In this document: in pieces, positions 34,444-42,697 of the stretch | Position numbering within the stretch: the stretch's first letter is position 1 | Layout: the number at the start of each line of letters is the position of its first letter | From: Palsa-1439 sp050015495 | GTDB lineage: Bacteria; Verrucomicrobiota; Verrucomicrobiia; Palsa-1439 | DNA: 64,000 nucleotides | Direction: 5' to 3' | NCBI GenBank assembly: GCA_050015495.1 | Contig: JBEKBH010000011.1 | Coordinates: 57,382 to 121,381, forward strand | Translations under genes and position numbers: made by a program | Notes under the pieces: model-generated | Told to the model about the DNA's origin: nothing | Databases searched by the model: none | The model's input: only the letters and a program-made list of their open reading frames with translations

Positions 34444-34617
34444 ATGAAGAAAACTCTCCGAAAACTGTACGCCGGTTTGAAGTCGCGCAAAGGCCAGAGC
34501 TTGGTTGAATACGCGCTGATTCTGGCGCTCATTGCTGTCGTGGCCGTGTTGGTGCTGAAGGGTCTCGGCAACCACATCAATAACACGCTGTCGAGCGTGA
34601 ATAACAACTTGCCGTAA
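34444..34617 (+). CDS. flp: Flp-type major pilin
   Basis: A 57-residue Flp/Fap pilin: MKKTLRKLYAGLKSRKGQS, then the class III prepilin cleavage region GQSLVEYALILALIAVVAVL. Cleavage would occur after Gly and before Gln-Ser-Leu-Val-Glu-Tyr, leaving a hydrophobic helix and a short polar tail (NHINNTLSSVNNNLP). The ATG follows AAGGAGGTGA by 5 bases, a near-perfect ribosome-binding site. Expression probably starts at the sigma-54 promoter upstream, and a hairpin with a T-rich tail follows the gene, so the pilin can be made in excess over the machinery genes. Confidence 0.92.
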   Translation: MKKTLRKLYAGLKSRKGQSLVEYALILALIAVVAVLVLKGLGNHINNTLSSVNNNLP

Positions 34618-34636
34618 CTTGGCAACTAAAACATGC

Positions 34637-34687
34637 CCAAGATGGGGGTGAAGCAGGTAACAACCTCTTCACCCTCTTGGCTTTTCT
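34637..34687 (+). terminator. Rho-independent-type terminator after flp
   Basis: CCAAGATGGGGGTGAAG at 34637 pairs (with a bulge) with CTTCACCCTCTTGG at 34667-34680 and is followed by CTTTTCT. The strong stem and T-rich tail 20 bases after the pilin stop fit a terminator separating flp from cpaB. Confidence 0.75.
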
Positions 34688-35279
34688 ATCCCGCTCTTGT
34701 TCCCTTCTGGCCTGACAGATCTATCAGCCTGAAGTGGTGATTCTGCCCGCGTATCGTGTTGACACCGGGCAGCTCTTTTTGTACTGACTGCCTTGGGCAG
34801 ATTGATGGGGTCGTGAGAAGCGGGTACGGTCATGAGGCCGGATCGAAGCAGCAATTCGAGGAGACCGGGATGATGATGACCTCGGTGTGTTGATTGAACA
34901 TTTTTGGCGATGTTCGGGTTGGCACTCACTACTTGCCGTCATTTCGGGCAAGAGGCCCAGCAGTGCTCTACCAACCACCACCCCAAGGGGCCTCGGCGAC
35001 CCGACTTGATAATGAGTCAGAATTTAACGGTAAAAAGCCTCGTCGTGGCTGTGGAATTCAGCCGCATGAATTAGCGGTCTCACATGCATGAGGATGACCG
35101 CCAGTGCCCAAAAACAAGGTTGGTAGGCGGATCGCTCGTGATAGATAAAGCTCGCAAGACGATGAATGGGATGCTTGGGCGCAATGTCCCAGAAACCACG
35201 GAGTCGCGTCGTCGTGAGGTCGTGATTGGGCCATGATTTCGCGCCTTTCTCAATTTTGATATTGCATTTTATATATTGA
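34688..35279. other. Gene-free region between flp and cpaB
   Basis: About 590 bases without a credible gene. A second hairpin (34743-34772, CTGCCCG/CGGGCAG) with a T-run lies at the left. The right part has moderate AT content and leads to the cpaB promoter. A minus-strand frame at 35024-35290 reads HDLTTTRLRGFWDIAPKH; I considered a transposase remnant but cannot support it. Confidence 0.5.
34743..34780 (+). terminator. Second hairpin with T-run between flp and cpaB
   Basis: CTGCCCG (34743-34749) and CGGGCAG (34766-34772) form a 7-bp stem with a 16-base loop, followed by CTCTTTTTG. It may be a backup terminator or the end of a small RNA in this gap. Confidence 0.5.
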
Positions 35280-35295
35280 AGGCACAGCATTTGCT
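35280..35295 (+). promoter_or_regulatory. Sigma-54-type promoter for the cpaB-tadC operon
   Basis: AGGCAC-AGCAT-TTGCT matches TGGCAC-N5-TTGCW at every defined position but the first. GG is at 35281-35282 and GC at 35293-35294, 10 bases apart. A start site near 35306 would leave a leader of about 26 bases before the cpaB ATG at 35332, with AAGGAGGA just ahead of it. Confidence 0.75.
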
Positions 35296-35331
35296 TGTCT
35301 TAGGTCAAAACGTCGAACTAAGGAGGACTCA

Positions 35332-36165
35332 ATGGCTAAGAAACCGGGTGCTGGTGGTATTATTCTGGCGGCGGTAGCCCTAGGGCTCATCGCGGCCTAC
35401 ATGATCTACCGGCTCGAAAGCAATCGAGAAAAACAGGCCAAAGAGCACTGGATTCCGATCGTGGTCGCACGGGAGGACATTCCGTCCCGCACCAAGATCA
35501 CCAGCGACATGGTTACATTGATGCCCTACCCCAAGGATCTTCTCACCCCGGGAGCCGTGCAGGATCGCAAGGAAGTGGAGGGGCGCATTACCTTGGTGCG
35601 ACTCAAAGCCAAGGAGCAGATTCGATCATCAGACCTTCTGGCGGAGGGCCAGACACCGAGTCTCTCCTATGACATCCCAGAAGGCATGAGGGCCATGGCC
35701 ATCGGGGCCAGCGAAATCAGCGCCGCCGGCAATGCCGTCAAACCCGGTGACCATGTAGACATTTTAGCGACATACTCCGAACCCAACACGCATCAGGAGA
35801 CAACTCGGCTGGTCCTGCAGAATGTTCTTGTACTGGCAGTCAATCAGGCCGAGACGAATACTCAAGGGCCGACGGGCGCCAAGAGTTCGATGACGCTCGC
35901 GGTCAAACCCGAAGAAGCCGAGCTCCTGACGGCCGCTGATCGCGCGGGCGTGCTGCGCGTGATGCTTCGTGCTCCTTCGGACAAGAAGATCATTGACAAC
36001 CAAGCTGTCACCGTGCGCGACATCCAGGGGTCGAAGACATTTGAGGTGGCCCCACGTTCTCCGGATTCACAATCCACCCCCATCATTATTTCGCCGTCAA
36101 ACCGTCAGCGGTCGGAAATCGAGATTATCCGAGGCACACAAGAGCAGACGGTGCCGACACAATAG
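35332..36165 (+). CDS. cpaB: Tad pilus assembly protein CpaB/RcpC
   Basis: A 277-residue periplasmic protein with an N-terminal membrane anchor (GIILAAVALGLIAAYMIYRL, residues 9-28). A SAF-type domain follows (VVAREDIPSRTKITSDMV ... IRSSDLLAEG), then the RcpC domain (GMRAMAIGASEISAAGNAVK, PGDHVDILATYSE). CpaB is thought to associate with the outer-membrane secretin of the Tad pilus. AAGGAGGA lies 4 bases before the start. It is the first gene of a six-gene same-strand run ending at tadC. Confidence 0.92.
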   Translation: MAKKPGAGGIILAAVALGLIAAYMIYRLESNREKQAKEHWIPIVVAREDIPSRTKITSDMVTLMPYPKDLLTPGAVQDRKEVEGRITLVRLKAKEQIRSSDLLAEGQTPSLSYDIPEGMRAMAIGASEISAAGNAVKPGDHVDILATYSEPNTHQETTRLVLQNVLVLAVNQAETNTQGPTGAKSSMTLAVKPEEAELLTAADRAGVLRVMLRAPSDKKIIDNQAVTVRDIQGSKTFEVAPRSPDSQSTPIIISPSNRQRSEIEIIRGTQEQTVPTQ

Positions 36166-36219
36166 GAACCGCCAGCAGGGGTTTCGAAACAAAAGGACAC
36201 ATCGAAAGGACACACAAAA

Positions 36220-37695
36220 ATGAAGAAAAACCAATGGAGCGCGGTAGTGGGGATGATCGTGATGGTGTTGGCTCTCGGACTGTTCTCGACTCCGTACGCC
36301 CATGCTCAGCAGAGCATCCAGGTGGGTGTCGGCGAGGCGGTCACGATTCCTGGCGAGAACATCGCCAAGGTGGCCATTGCCGACCCCGCGTGCGCGGACG
36401 TGGTACCCCTTTCTGACAAGGAACTCAGTGTCATCGGCAAGAAGGCCGGTGTCACCAGCTTGACGATCGTCAAAAACGACGGCTCGCCGACCCAGTTGAC
36501 ACGCGTCGAAGTGGTCAACGACGCCGCGGCGCTAACCATTCGTGAGATGATTGGAAACTCAAACGTCACCGTGCGGGCCATTGGCGATTCGCTGGTGCTC
36601 GATGGCAAGGTGGACGACGAACTCGTCGCGCAACGCGCGGTCCAGGTCGCCACCGCCTTCAAACCCCAGGTCGTGAATCTGCTCGAGATCGCGAAGCCCC
36701 GCCAAATCAGGGTGCGCACCCGCATTGCCGAAGTGAATACGGAAGCGATCAAGAACATCGGATTCCAGTGGTTTGGGCCTGCGGGTCAGGTGCAGTACGC
36801 CATGCAGTACGTGGGCGGTGGTTCCATTATCAGCGGGTTCATTCCCACCGCGAGCGAATTCGGCTCGCCCGGAACCGTGATTACTCCCCAAACGGTCACC
36901 ATGGACGTGCTCCTGGATGTATTGATTTCCAAGAGTTACGCGAGATTGCTATCCGAGCCCACGTTGGTAACGTTCAGTGGGAAAGAAGCGAGCTTTCTGG
37001 TTGGATCGGAGATTCCGATCGTCGAAACGTTGCCGAATTCGTTCACGGTGGAATTCAAAGAAGTCGGTGTGCGCATGAAGATCAAGCCGATGGCCGACAG
37101 CGAAGGCCGCATCAACACGACCATTCATGCGGAAGTCAGTCAGCTCACCGGACAAAGTTTCGGCGGGCTCCCCGTCATCGCGGACAAATCTGCGGACACG
37201 GTCCTGCAGGTCAACAACGGACAGACGATCGTCATCGGCGGCTTGCTGGAGAACAACCTCAGCAAGGACGTTATGCGGAAATTGCCCTGGTTGGGTGACC
37301 TTCCGGTGCTGGGCGCGCTGTTTCGCGACAAACAGTTCGACCAGGCCAAGCGCGAAGTCCTGTTCTTCATGACGCCGGATATTTTGACGGACTCTCCAAA
37401 CGACCTCGTGGCCACCGGTGCGCAGTCACCCGCCATGAAACAGTGGGTCACCACATGGCATAAAGCGGGCGTGCTTTCCCGTCATGATGAGGACAAGGCC
37501 GATCTGCGCGAGCATGAGAATGCCGTCAAGGACGACTGGGGTCTGCACCATCCCGATCATCTCGGATTCCCCCATCACGATTCGTCCGACGATTCGCCGG
37601 ACAAATCCAAGGTCAAGAACGCCAAACCGTCCGGTTCGTCGTCATCGACGCCAGAGACATCAACGAACTACTCTCCGGCCCGACCGGCAGAGTAG
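36220..37695 (+). CDS. cpaC: Tad pilus secretin CpaC/RcpA
   Basis: A 491-residue outer-membrane secretin. A signal peptide (MKKNQWSAVVGMIVMVLAL to AHAQ) precedes an N-terminal pilus/BON-like region (residues about 32-165: VGVGEAVTIPGENIAKVAIA). The secretin domain holds VRTRIAEVNTEAIKNIGFQW, ARLLSEPTLVTFSGKEASFL, GSEIPIVETLP, and NNGQTIVIGGLLENNLSKDV with LPWLGDLPVLGALFR. The last 80 residues are a His/Asp/Ser-rich tail (HDSSDDSPDKSK) not usual for the family. It forms the channel for the Flp pilus and starts 55 bases after cpaB. Confidence 0.93.
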   Translation: MKKNQWSAVVGMIVMVLALGLFSTPYAHAQQSIQVGVGEAVTIPGENIAKVAIADPACADVVPLSDKELSVIGKKAGVTSLTIVKNDGSPTQLTRVEVVNDAAALTIREMIGNSNVTVRAIGDSLVLDGKVDDELVAQRAVQVATAFKPQVVNLLEIAKPRQIRVRTRIAEVNTEAIKNIGFQWFGPAGQVQYAMQYVGGGSIISGFIPTASEFGSPGTVITPQTVTMDVLLDVLISKSYARLLSEPTLVTFSGKEASFLVGSEIPIVETLPNSFTVEFKEVGVRMKIKPMADSEGRINTTIHAEVSQLTGQSFGGLPVIADKSADTVLQVNNGQTIVIGGLLENNLSKDVMRKLPWLGDLPVLGALFRDKQFDQAKREVLFFMTPDILTDSPNDLVATGAQSPAMKQWVTTWHKAGVLSRHDEDKADLREHENAVKDDWGLHHPDHLGFPHHDSSDDSPDKSKVKNAKPSGSSSSTPETSTNYSPARPAE

Positions 37696-37772
37696 AATCG
37701 GGGACAGAGATGAAGGAGGATTGCCCGTATCGAATGTGCTAGGTTACCGGCAAGGGGATGTAGGCCAGACAC

Positions 37773-38990
37773 ATGGATCACATCAACGTCATCATCGCCG
37801 AAAATGAGTTGGGCGAACGGGAAAAGCTGAAGAGCCTGCTTGCGGGCGAATCGGACATTCAGGTCGTCGGCGAAGCGCGGGACGGCAAGGAATGTCTGGA
37901 TCTCGTCAGCCGCCACCGGCCGGACGTCGTCCTCATCAAGGAGGACCTGCCGGTGGTCAACGGGCTGACCGCCGCCGAACAGATCAGCACGGACCTGCCC
38001 GACGTGGGCGTTATCCTCATTCTCACGGGCTCGGAAGGCCAGGAAGTCTGGCATAAGATGTTGCGTGCGGGCATCAAGGAATTCATTACCCGCCCGGTCA
38101 CAGCCGACCGCCTGCTCGAAGAAGTCCGCAAAGTGGCGACCATCCAGGCCAAAACGTCCAAGCGAACCGGCGCGGCTCCCCCCGCCCCGGCCGCAGCAGA
38201 ACCCGAAGCCCCGAAACATCGAGTTGTCACCATCACCGGTCCGCGCGGCGGTTGTGGGAAGACCGTGATTGCCACCAATCTCGCCGTCGCCCTCGCCAGG
38301 GCCAGCGAGAATGTGGCGCTGGTGGACCTGAATCTCTGGGGCGGCGATGTCGCCATGCTGTTGGATGTGTCACCGAAGCGGACACTCGGCGACCTCCTTC
38401 CCGGCTTCGGGGGCATCGACTACGATGTCGTGGACAGCGTCATGTCGAAACACCCGACCGGCGTATCGGTTTTACCGGCCCCATTGACCGGGACATTCGA
38501 TGGATCGACGCTTTCCCGCTACATGGTGCAAAGCATCCTGGAAGCACTTCGGGAACATTACGAGTATATCATCGTGGACACGGGCTACGCGAATTTGGAG
38601 TCGACTCTCGCCGCGATGGATTACTCGGACCTGATCCTCGTTGTGGTGGGCATGGATCTGCCGCGTCTGCGCGATGGAAAATTGTACTTGAAGAACCTGC
38701 TGGCCGCCAACTATCCGAAAGAAAAACTCCGCGTCATCGTCAATCGGACAACCAACTCGAAGGAAATCTCTTCGGCGGAAGTCGAGACAATCCTGGAGTT
38801 TCCGGTGACGGCCCAAATTCCGAGCGATGACGCCCTCGTGGGTTCCTCGGTGAACCTGGGACAAACCTTCGTCAGTTCCAGCCCAAACAAGCCGGTGACC
38901 CGGGCGCTGTTGGAACTGGCCGAGGCCATGGCACCGGGCGCCTCCCTCGAGAAGAAACGGACGGGGCGATGGTTTTCGTTCATGCAATGA
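37773..38990 (+). CDS. cpaE: Tad pilus assembly ATPase CpaE/TadZ
   Basis: A 405-residue two-domain protein. Residues 1-125 fold as a receiver-like domain, but the phospho-acceptor position is Lys56 (DVVLIKEDLP) instead of Asp, so it is a pseudo-receiver, as is common in TadZ. An Ala/Pro linker (130-148) leads to a MinD/ParA-type ATPase with deviant Walker A GPRGGCGKT (156-164), VALVDLNLWGGDVAMLLD and IIVDTGYANLESTLAAMDYS. TadZ marks the polar assembly site of the pilus. The gene sits between cpaC and cpaF in the order seen in other Tad loci. Confidence 0.92.
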   Translation: MDHINVIIAENELGEREKLKSLLAGESDIQVVGEARDGKECLDLVSRHRPDVVLIKEDLPVVNGLTAAEQISTDLPDVGVILILTGSEGQEVWHKMLRAGIKEFITRPVTADRLLEEVRKVATIQAKTSKRTGAAPPAPAAAEPEAPKHRVVTITGPRGGCGKTVIATNLAVALARASENVALVDLNLWGGDVAMLLDVSPKRTLGDLLPGFGGIDYDVVDSVMSKHPTGVSVLPAPLTGTFDGSTLSRYMVQSILEALREHYEYIIVDTGYANLESTLAAMDYSDLILVVVGMDLPRLRDGKLYLKNLLAANYPKEKLRVIVNRTTNSKEISSAEVETILEFPVTAQIPSDDALVGSSVNLGQTFVSSSPNKPVTRALLELAEAMAPGASLEKKRTGRWFSFMQ

Positions 38991-39018
38991 GCTAAGCTAG
39001 AACAAAGAGTGGCATATT

Positions 39019-40317
39019 ATGGCGACTACCCCCGAAATCAGTGCGCAGTTGTATTCGGAATCCAAGAACGCGATCCTGGCGTATCTGGTTCAGAATATCG
39101 ACCAGAAGCTGCTCGAAAAAGGGGATGAAGCGCTGTTGCGCCGCCGGGTCGAGGAGCTCGTCGAAGAAAAACTTCGCTCGGAAAAATTGCCGTTCTCGCG
39201 TCAGATGCGCAACCGGCTCGTCTCCGACATGGCCGACGAAATTCTCGGCTTCGGTCCGATTGAGCCGCTGCTGCGCGATCCGACGGTCACCGAGGTCATG
39301 GTCAACCGACCCGACCAGGTGTACTGCGAACGTTTCGGCAAGTTGGAGTTGACGGACATTCAATTTCGAGACTTCGAGCATATCCGTCACGTCATCGACA
39401 AGATTGTCACCCCGCTCGGCCGTCGTGTGGACGAGTCCAGCCCGATGGTCGACGCGCGACTCCCCGACGGCTCCCGTGTCAACGCCATCATCTCGCCGCT
39501 GTCGCTCAACGGCCCGGTGCTGACGATCCGAAAATTCTCGGTTGACCCCTACACCGTCGAGGACCTCATCGGCTTCGGCACGATTACCCAGGGCATGGCG
39601 GCGTTTCTGGCCGCGTGTGTGAAAATCAAGTTGAACGTCCTGGTTTCCGGCGGTTCGGGCGCTGGCAAAACGACGCTGTTGAACGTGCTTTCCTCCTTCA
39701 TTCCCGAGGGCGAGCGCGTGGTCACCGTCGAGGACGCCGCGGAATTGAAGCTGCACCAGCCGCACGTCGTGCGGTTGGAATCGCGCCCGCCCAACATCGA
39801 AGGCAAGGGTGAAATCAGGATTCGCGACCTCGTCCGCAACTGCCTGCGTATGCGCCCTGATCGTATCGTCGTCGGCGAAGTGCGCGGCGGCGAGGCGCTG
39901 GACATGTTGCAGGCCATGAACACCGGCCACGAAGGCTCCATTTCCACGATTCACTCCAATTCGCCCCGCGACGCCCTGGCCCGTATCGAGACCATGGTGA
40001 TGATGGCGGGGATGGACCTGCCCTCACGCGCGATCCGCGAGCAGGTGGCCGCGGCCATTCACCTGATCGTGCAGATCAGTCGGTTGAGCGACGGCAGCCG
40101 CAAGGTCGTCAGCGTGAGCGAAATCCAGGGCATGGAAGGCCAGGTCATTGTGCTGCAGGACCTGTTTGCGTACCAGCAAAAGGGCATCGGCGAAGGCGGC
40201 AAGGTCTTGGGAACAATGCAGGCCACCGGCATGGTTCCGAAGTTCATCGACCGCTTCAATGCCTCCGGGATTCATTTGCCCCCGGAAATTTTCAAGAGAA
40301 CAAGTGAGATTCGGTAG
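39019..40317 (+). CDS. cpaF: Tad pilus secretion ATPase CpaF/TadA
   Basis: A 432-residue VirB11/PulE-type hexameric ATPase powering Flp assembly and retraction. Seen: the N-terminal domain with ILGFGPIEPLLRDPTVTEVM (75-94), Walker A GGSGAGKT (211-218), the Asp box VVTVEDAAELKLHQPHVV, the Walker B region RMRPDRIVVGEVRGGEALDM and the His box HEGSISTIHSNSPRDAL. The length is typical. It is followed almost immediately by tadB (TAGTATG). Confidence 0.95.
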   Translation: MATTPEISAQLYSESKNAILAYLVQNIDQKLLEKGDEALLRRRVEELVEEKLRSEKLPFSRQMRNRLVSDMADEILGFGPIEPLLRDPTVTEVMVNRPDQVYCERFGKLELTDIQFRDFEHIRHVIDKIVTPLGRRVDESSPMVDARLPDGSRVNAIISPLSLNGPVLTIRKFSVDPYTVEDLIGFGTITQGMAAFLAACVKIKLNVLVSGGSGAGKTTLLNVLSSFIPEGERVVTVEDAAELKLHQPHVVRLESRPPNIEGKGEIRIRDLVRNCLRMRPDRIVVGEVRGGEALDMLQAMNTGHEGSISTIHSNSPRDALARIETMVMMAGMDLPSRAIREQVAAAIHLIVQISRLSDGSRKVVSVSEIQGMEGQVIVLQDLFAYQQKGIGEGGKVLGTMQATGMVPKFIDRFNASGIHLPPEIFKRTSEIR

Positions 40318-40318
40318 T

Positions 40319-41314
40319 ATGGACAACAACCTCCTCATCATTGTGGTCCTCGCCGTGGCTGCCTGCGGGTTGCTCGGCTACGGCCTGTATTTGCGGGCGA
40401 ACCGCCGCCGGGCCATCCTCGAGGAACGGTTGGAGACCTATGCTACCATCGAGGAAGAGGCCGCCCGAACGGCCCAGGCAGAGCTGCAACCGTCCAGTCA
40501 GGTTCCCCGGCTGTTTCGCATGCTCTTGGGCACGGGTTACATGACCCATCTGGAAGACGAACTCGCGCGCGCGGACATCCCGATGCGTCCATCCGAGTAT
40601 CTGTTGTTGCGGGTGGTCCTGGCAGCTTTCGGCTTCTTGTTCGGCCGGTACGGCCTCGGCTACCTGCACAGCGGTATCCTGCTCGCCATTTGCGGCCTTG
40701 TGGTCCCCGTGTTTGTGGTTCGCGCGCATCAAAACCGCCGGCGCAACAAATTCGTCAAGCAACTGGCCGACGCCCTCATGCTGCTCACCAATTCCTTGCG
40801 GTCGGGCTACGGGTTCGTCAAGGGTCTGGAACTTGTTGCCAAGGAAATGAGCGATCCAATCTCGAAGGAATTGAACCGCATGTTGCGCGAGGTCAACCTC
40901 GGCGTGACCGTCGATGACGCGCTGTTGAACCTCGGTCGGCGCGTGAACAGCCAGGATCTGGACATCGTCATCGGCGCCTATCTCGTTCAGAAGGATGTCG
41001 GTGGCAACCTGACCGAGATCATGGAAAAGGTCGCGGAAACAATCCGCGAGCGATTGCGGATCCAGGGCGATGTGCGCGTGTTGACTACCCAGGGTAAGCT
41101 CTCGGGATTGATTGTTGGGGCGTTGCCGTTTGGCGTGGTCGGGATTCTCTCGCTGTATGCACCCGATTATTTCAGGTCCATGTTTGGTCCCCCCATTGTG
41201 GGACATCTGTTTGGGCACGATCTCCCGATGGGCGTGGTGTTACTGGCCGCCGGCTTGTGTCTCCAACTGATCGGCGCCTACGTCATTTACAAGGTGATTA
41301 ACGTCAAGGTGTAG
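40319..41314 (+). CDS. tadB: Tad pilus inner-membrane protein TadB
   Basis: A 331-residue type II secretion F-domain protein. An N-terminal helix (LLIIVVLAVAACGLLGYGLY) is followed by two more around residues 100-135, a T2SF cytoplasmic domain with VKQLADALMLLTNSLRSGYG and NLGVTVDDALLNLGRRVNSQ, then two C-terminal helices. TadB and TadC form the inner-membrane platform of the Tad machine. The ATG at 40319 begins one base after the cpaF stop; a longer frame inside cpaF is rejected. Confidence 0.93.
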   Translation: MDNNLLIIVVLAVAACGLLGYGLYLRANRRRAILEERLETYATIEEEAARTAQAELQPSSQVPRLFRMLLGTGYMTHLEDELARADIPMRPSEYLLLRVVLAAFGFLFGRYGLGYLHSGILLAICGLVVPVFVVRAHQNRRRNKFVKQLADALMLLTNSLRSGYGFVKGLELVAKEMSDPISKELNRMLREVNLGVTVDDALLNLGRRVNSQDLDIVIGAYLVQKDVGGNLTEIMEKVAETIRERLRIQGDVRVLTTQGKLSGLIVGALPFGVVGILSLYAPDYFRSMFGPPIVGHLFGHDLPMGVVLLAAGLCLQLIGAYVIYKVINVKV

Positions 41315-41317
41315 CCC

Positions 41318-42253
41318 ATGCTTATCCTGGCCATTTTCACAATCTTTATCGCCGTCATTCTGGGCGCGGTCGGCTTTTACCGTACGTCCTCTCAGTTCGC
41401 CGTCGAGAAACGTATCGAACGAATCATGACGGCCGATGCCGAGACACCCGAGGAGGAATTGGCGAAGCCGTTTGTCCAGCGCGTGCTCCTGCCGCTGGGC
41501 GATTCGGTGGCGAGATTGTTCCGCGGATACACGCCGGCAGAAATGGCTGAGCGCACGCAAAAGAAGCTCGTCATGGCGGGCCTGTTTCCCCGGGTGACGG
41601 CCGTGCAATTGATCGGGCTGTGCTGGTTCAGCGCGGCGGGCTGTGTGATTCTGATGTTCCTGATGATTCTGGCGCTGGGCACGACGCCGGGGGGCGATTT
41701 CAAGTACACCGATCCGTGGAACATCGCCTATCTGTTGATCGGCGCCTTTGGCGGGTACACCCTGCCGCAGTTCGTGCTCGGCCGAAAAGTGCGGAATCGG
41801 CAGGAGGAGATCCTGGTGAATCTGCCCTACTCGATCGATATTCTCTCGATCAGCGTCGAGGCGGGCATGGGTTTTGACGCCGCGGTCGGATACACGATGC
41901 GCAAGATCAAGGGGCCCCTCGCCGAGGAGTTCTCCAAGACGCTCAACGAGATCCGTCTGGGTAAACCCCGCCTGGAAGCGCTGGATGACCTCGGCAATCG
42001 TACCGGGGTCGACGACCTGAAGACGTTCATTACCGCGGTGGTGCATGCCAGCCGGTTGGGCGGCAGCATTACCAACACGCTGCGCATCCAGGCCGACTCG
42101 ATCCGCACGCGCCGCCGCCAACGCGCCCAGGAACAGGCGATGAAGGCGCCCATCAAAATTGTTTTTCCGCTCGTATTTTTCATTTTCCCGGCGCTGTTCA
42201 TCGTTCTGCTTGGTCCCGCGTTGGTCAGCGTGTGGAACCAGTTGGGGCAATAG
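41318..42253 (+). CDS. tadC: Tad pilus inner-membrane protein TadC
   Basis: A 311-residue platform protein of the T2SF family: an N-terminal helix (MLILAIFTIFIAVILGAVGF), a central pair of helices, the domain with LPYSIDILSISVEAGMGFDA and IRLGKPRLEALDDLGNRTGV, and a C-terminal helix (FPLVFFIFPALFIVLLGPAL). It starts 3 bases after tadB. The locus ends here: no prepilin peptidase (tadV/cpaA), pseudopilin (tadE/F/G) or TadD gene follows. Confidence 0.92.
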   Translation: MLILAIFTIFIAVILGAVGFYRTSSQFAVEKRIERIMTADAETPEEELAKPFVQRVLLPLGDSVARLFRGYTPAEMAERTQKKLVMAGLFPRVTAVQLIGLCWFSAAGCVILMFLMILALGTTPGGDFKYTDPWNIAYLLIGAFGGYTLPQFVLGRKVRNRQEEILVNLPYSIDILSISVEAGMGFDAAVGYTMRKIKGPLAEEFSKTLNEIRLGKPRLEALDDLGNRTGVDDLKTFITAVVHASRLGGSITNTLRIQADSIRTRRRQRAQEQAMKAPIKIVFPLVFFIFPALFIVLLGPALVSVWNQLGQ

Positions 42254-42274
42254 TCGGCACAGGAGCGGATTGCC

Positions 42275-42679
42275 ATGGTATTGGTCAACGCCACCAAGAA
42301 AACGATTGTCTCCGACAAGTGCCACTTCGCCAATACGGTGCTCAAACGCATGGTGGGGTTGCTCAACCGCGGGCGATTTGAGGAGGGCGAAGGCTTGCTT
42401 CTGGATCGATGCTACGGCATTCACACCGTCGGGATGCGGTTCCCCATTGACGTGCTCTTTCTTGACAAGGATTTGCACGTAATTCGCGCCGTCAAGGCCC
42501 TGCCGCCGTATCGCACGTGCGTGGTCAAGAAATCCGTGTACGTCCTGGAAGTCCCCGTCGGGGCGCTCGACGCCTCGCACACCGAAGAGGGCGACCAGAT
42601 CCAGATCCGCACTGCCAATAACGACACGACGACCGGCGCGCGCGCCGCCGCGACGGACCAGGTTCCGTCCGGCTCGTAA
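42275..42679 (+). CDS. DUF192-type protein
   Basis: A 134-residue protein with the DUF192 pattern: NTVLKRMVGLLNRGRFEEGE, then GIHTVGMRFPIDVLFLDKDL and VYVLEVPVGALDASHTEEGD. It lacks a signal peptide, unlike many relatives that are exported. The C-terminal 25 residues are Ala/Thr-rich and probably disordered. DUF192 genes commonly follow Tad loci, and this one starts 22 bases after tadC, so it is likely cotranscribed. Its function is unknown. Confidence 0.88.
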   Translation: MVLVNATKKTIVSDKCHFANTVLKRMVGLLNRGRFEEGEGLLLDRCYGIHTVGMRFPIDVLFLDKDLHVIRAVKALPPYRTCVVKKSVYVLEVPVGALDASHTEEGDQIQIRTANNDTTTGARAAATDQVPSGS

Positions 42680-42681
42680 GT

Positions 42682-42697
42682 CGGCCGTTAGCGGCCG
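42682..42697. terminator. Hairpin between convergent genes
   Basis: CGGCCG-TTAG-CGGCCG is a perfect 6-bp stem with a 4-base loop in the 8-base gap and adjacent stop region of the converging DUF192 and gamma-carbonic-anhydrase genes. There is no T-run; possibly a bidirectional terminator. Confidence 0.4.

Noticed and set aside
35024..35290. An 88-codon minus-strand frame that might be a transposase remnant
   Set aside because: No DDE or HUH motif, terminal repeat or continuing frame was found; it overlaps the cpaB promoter region.
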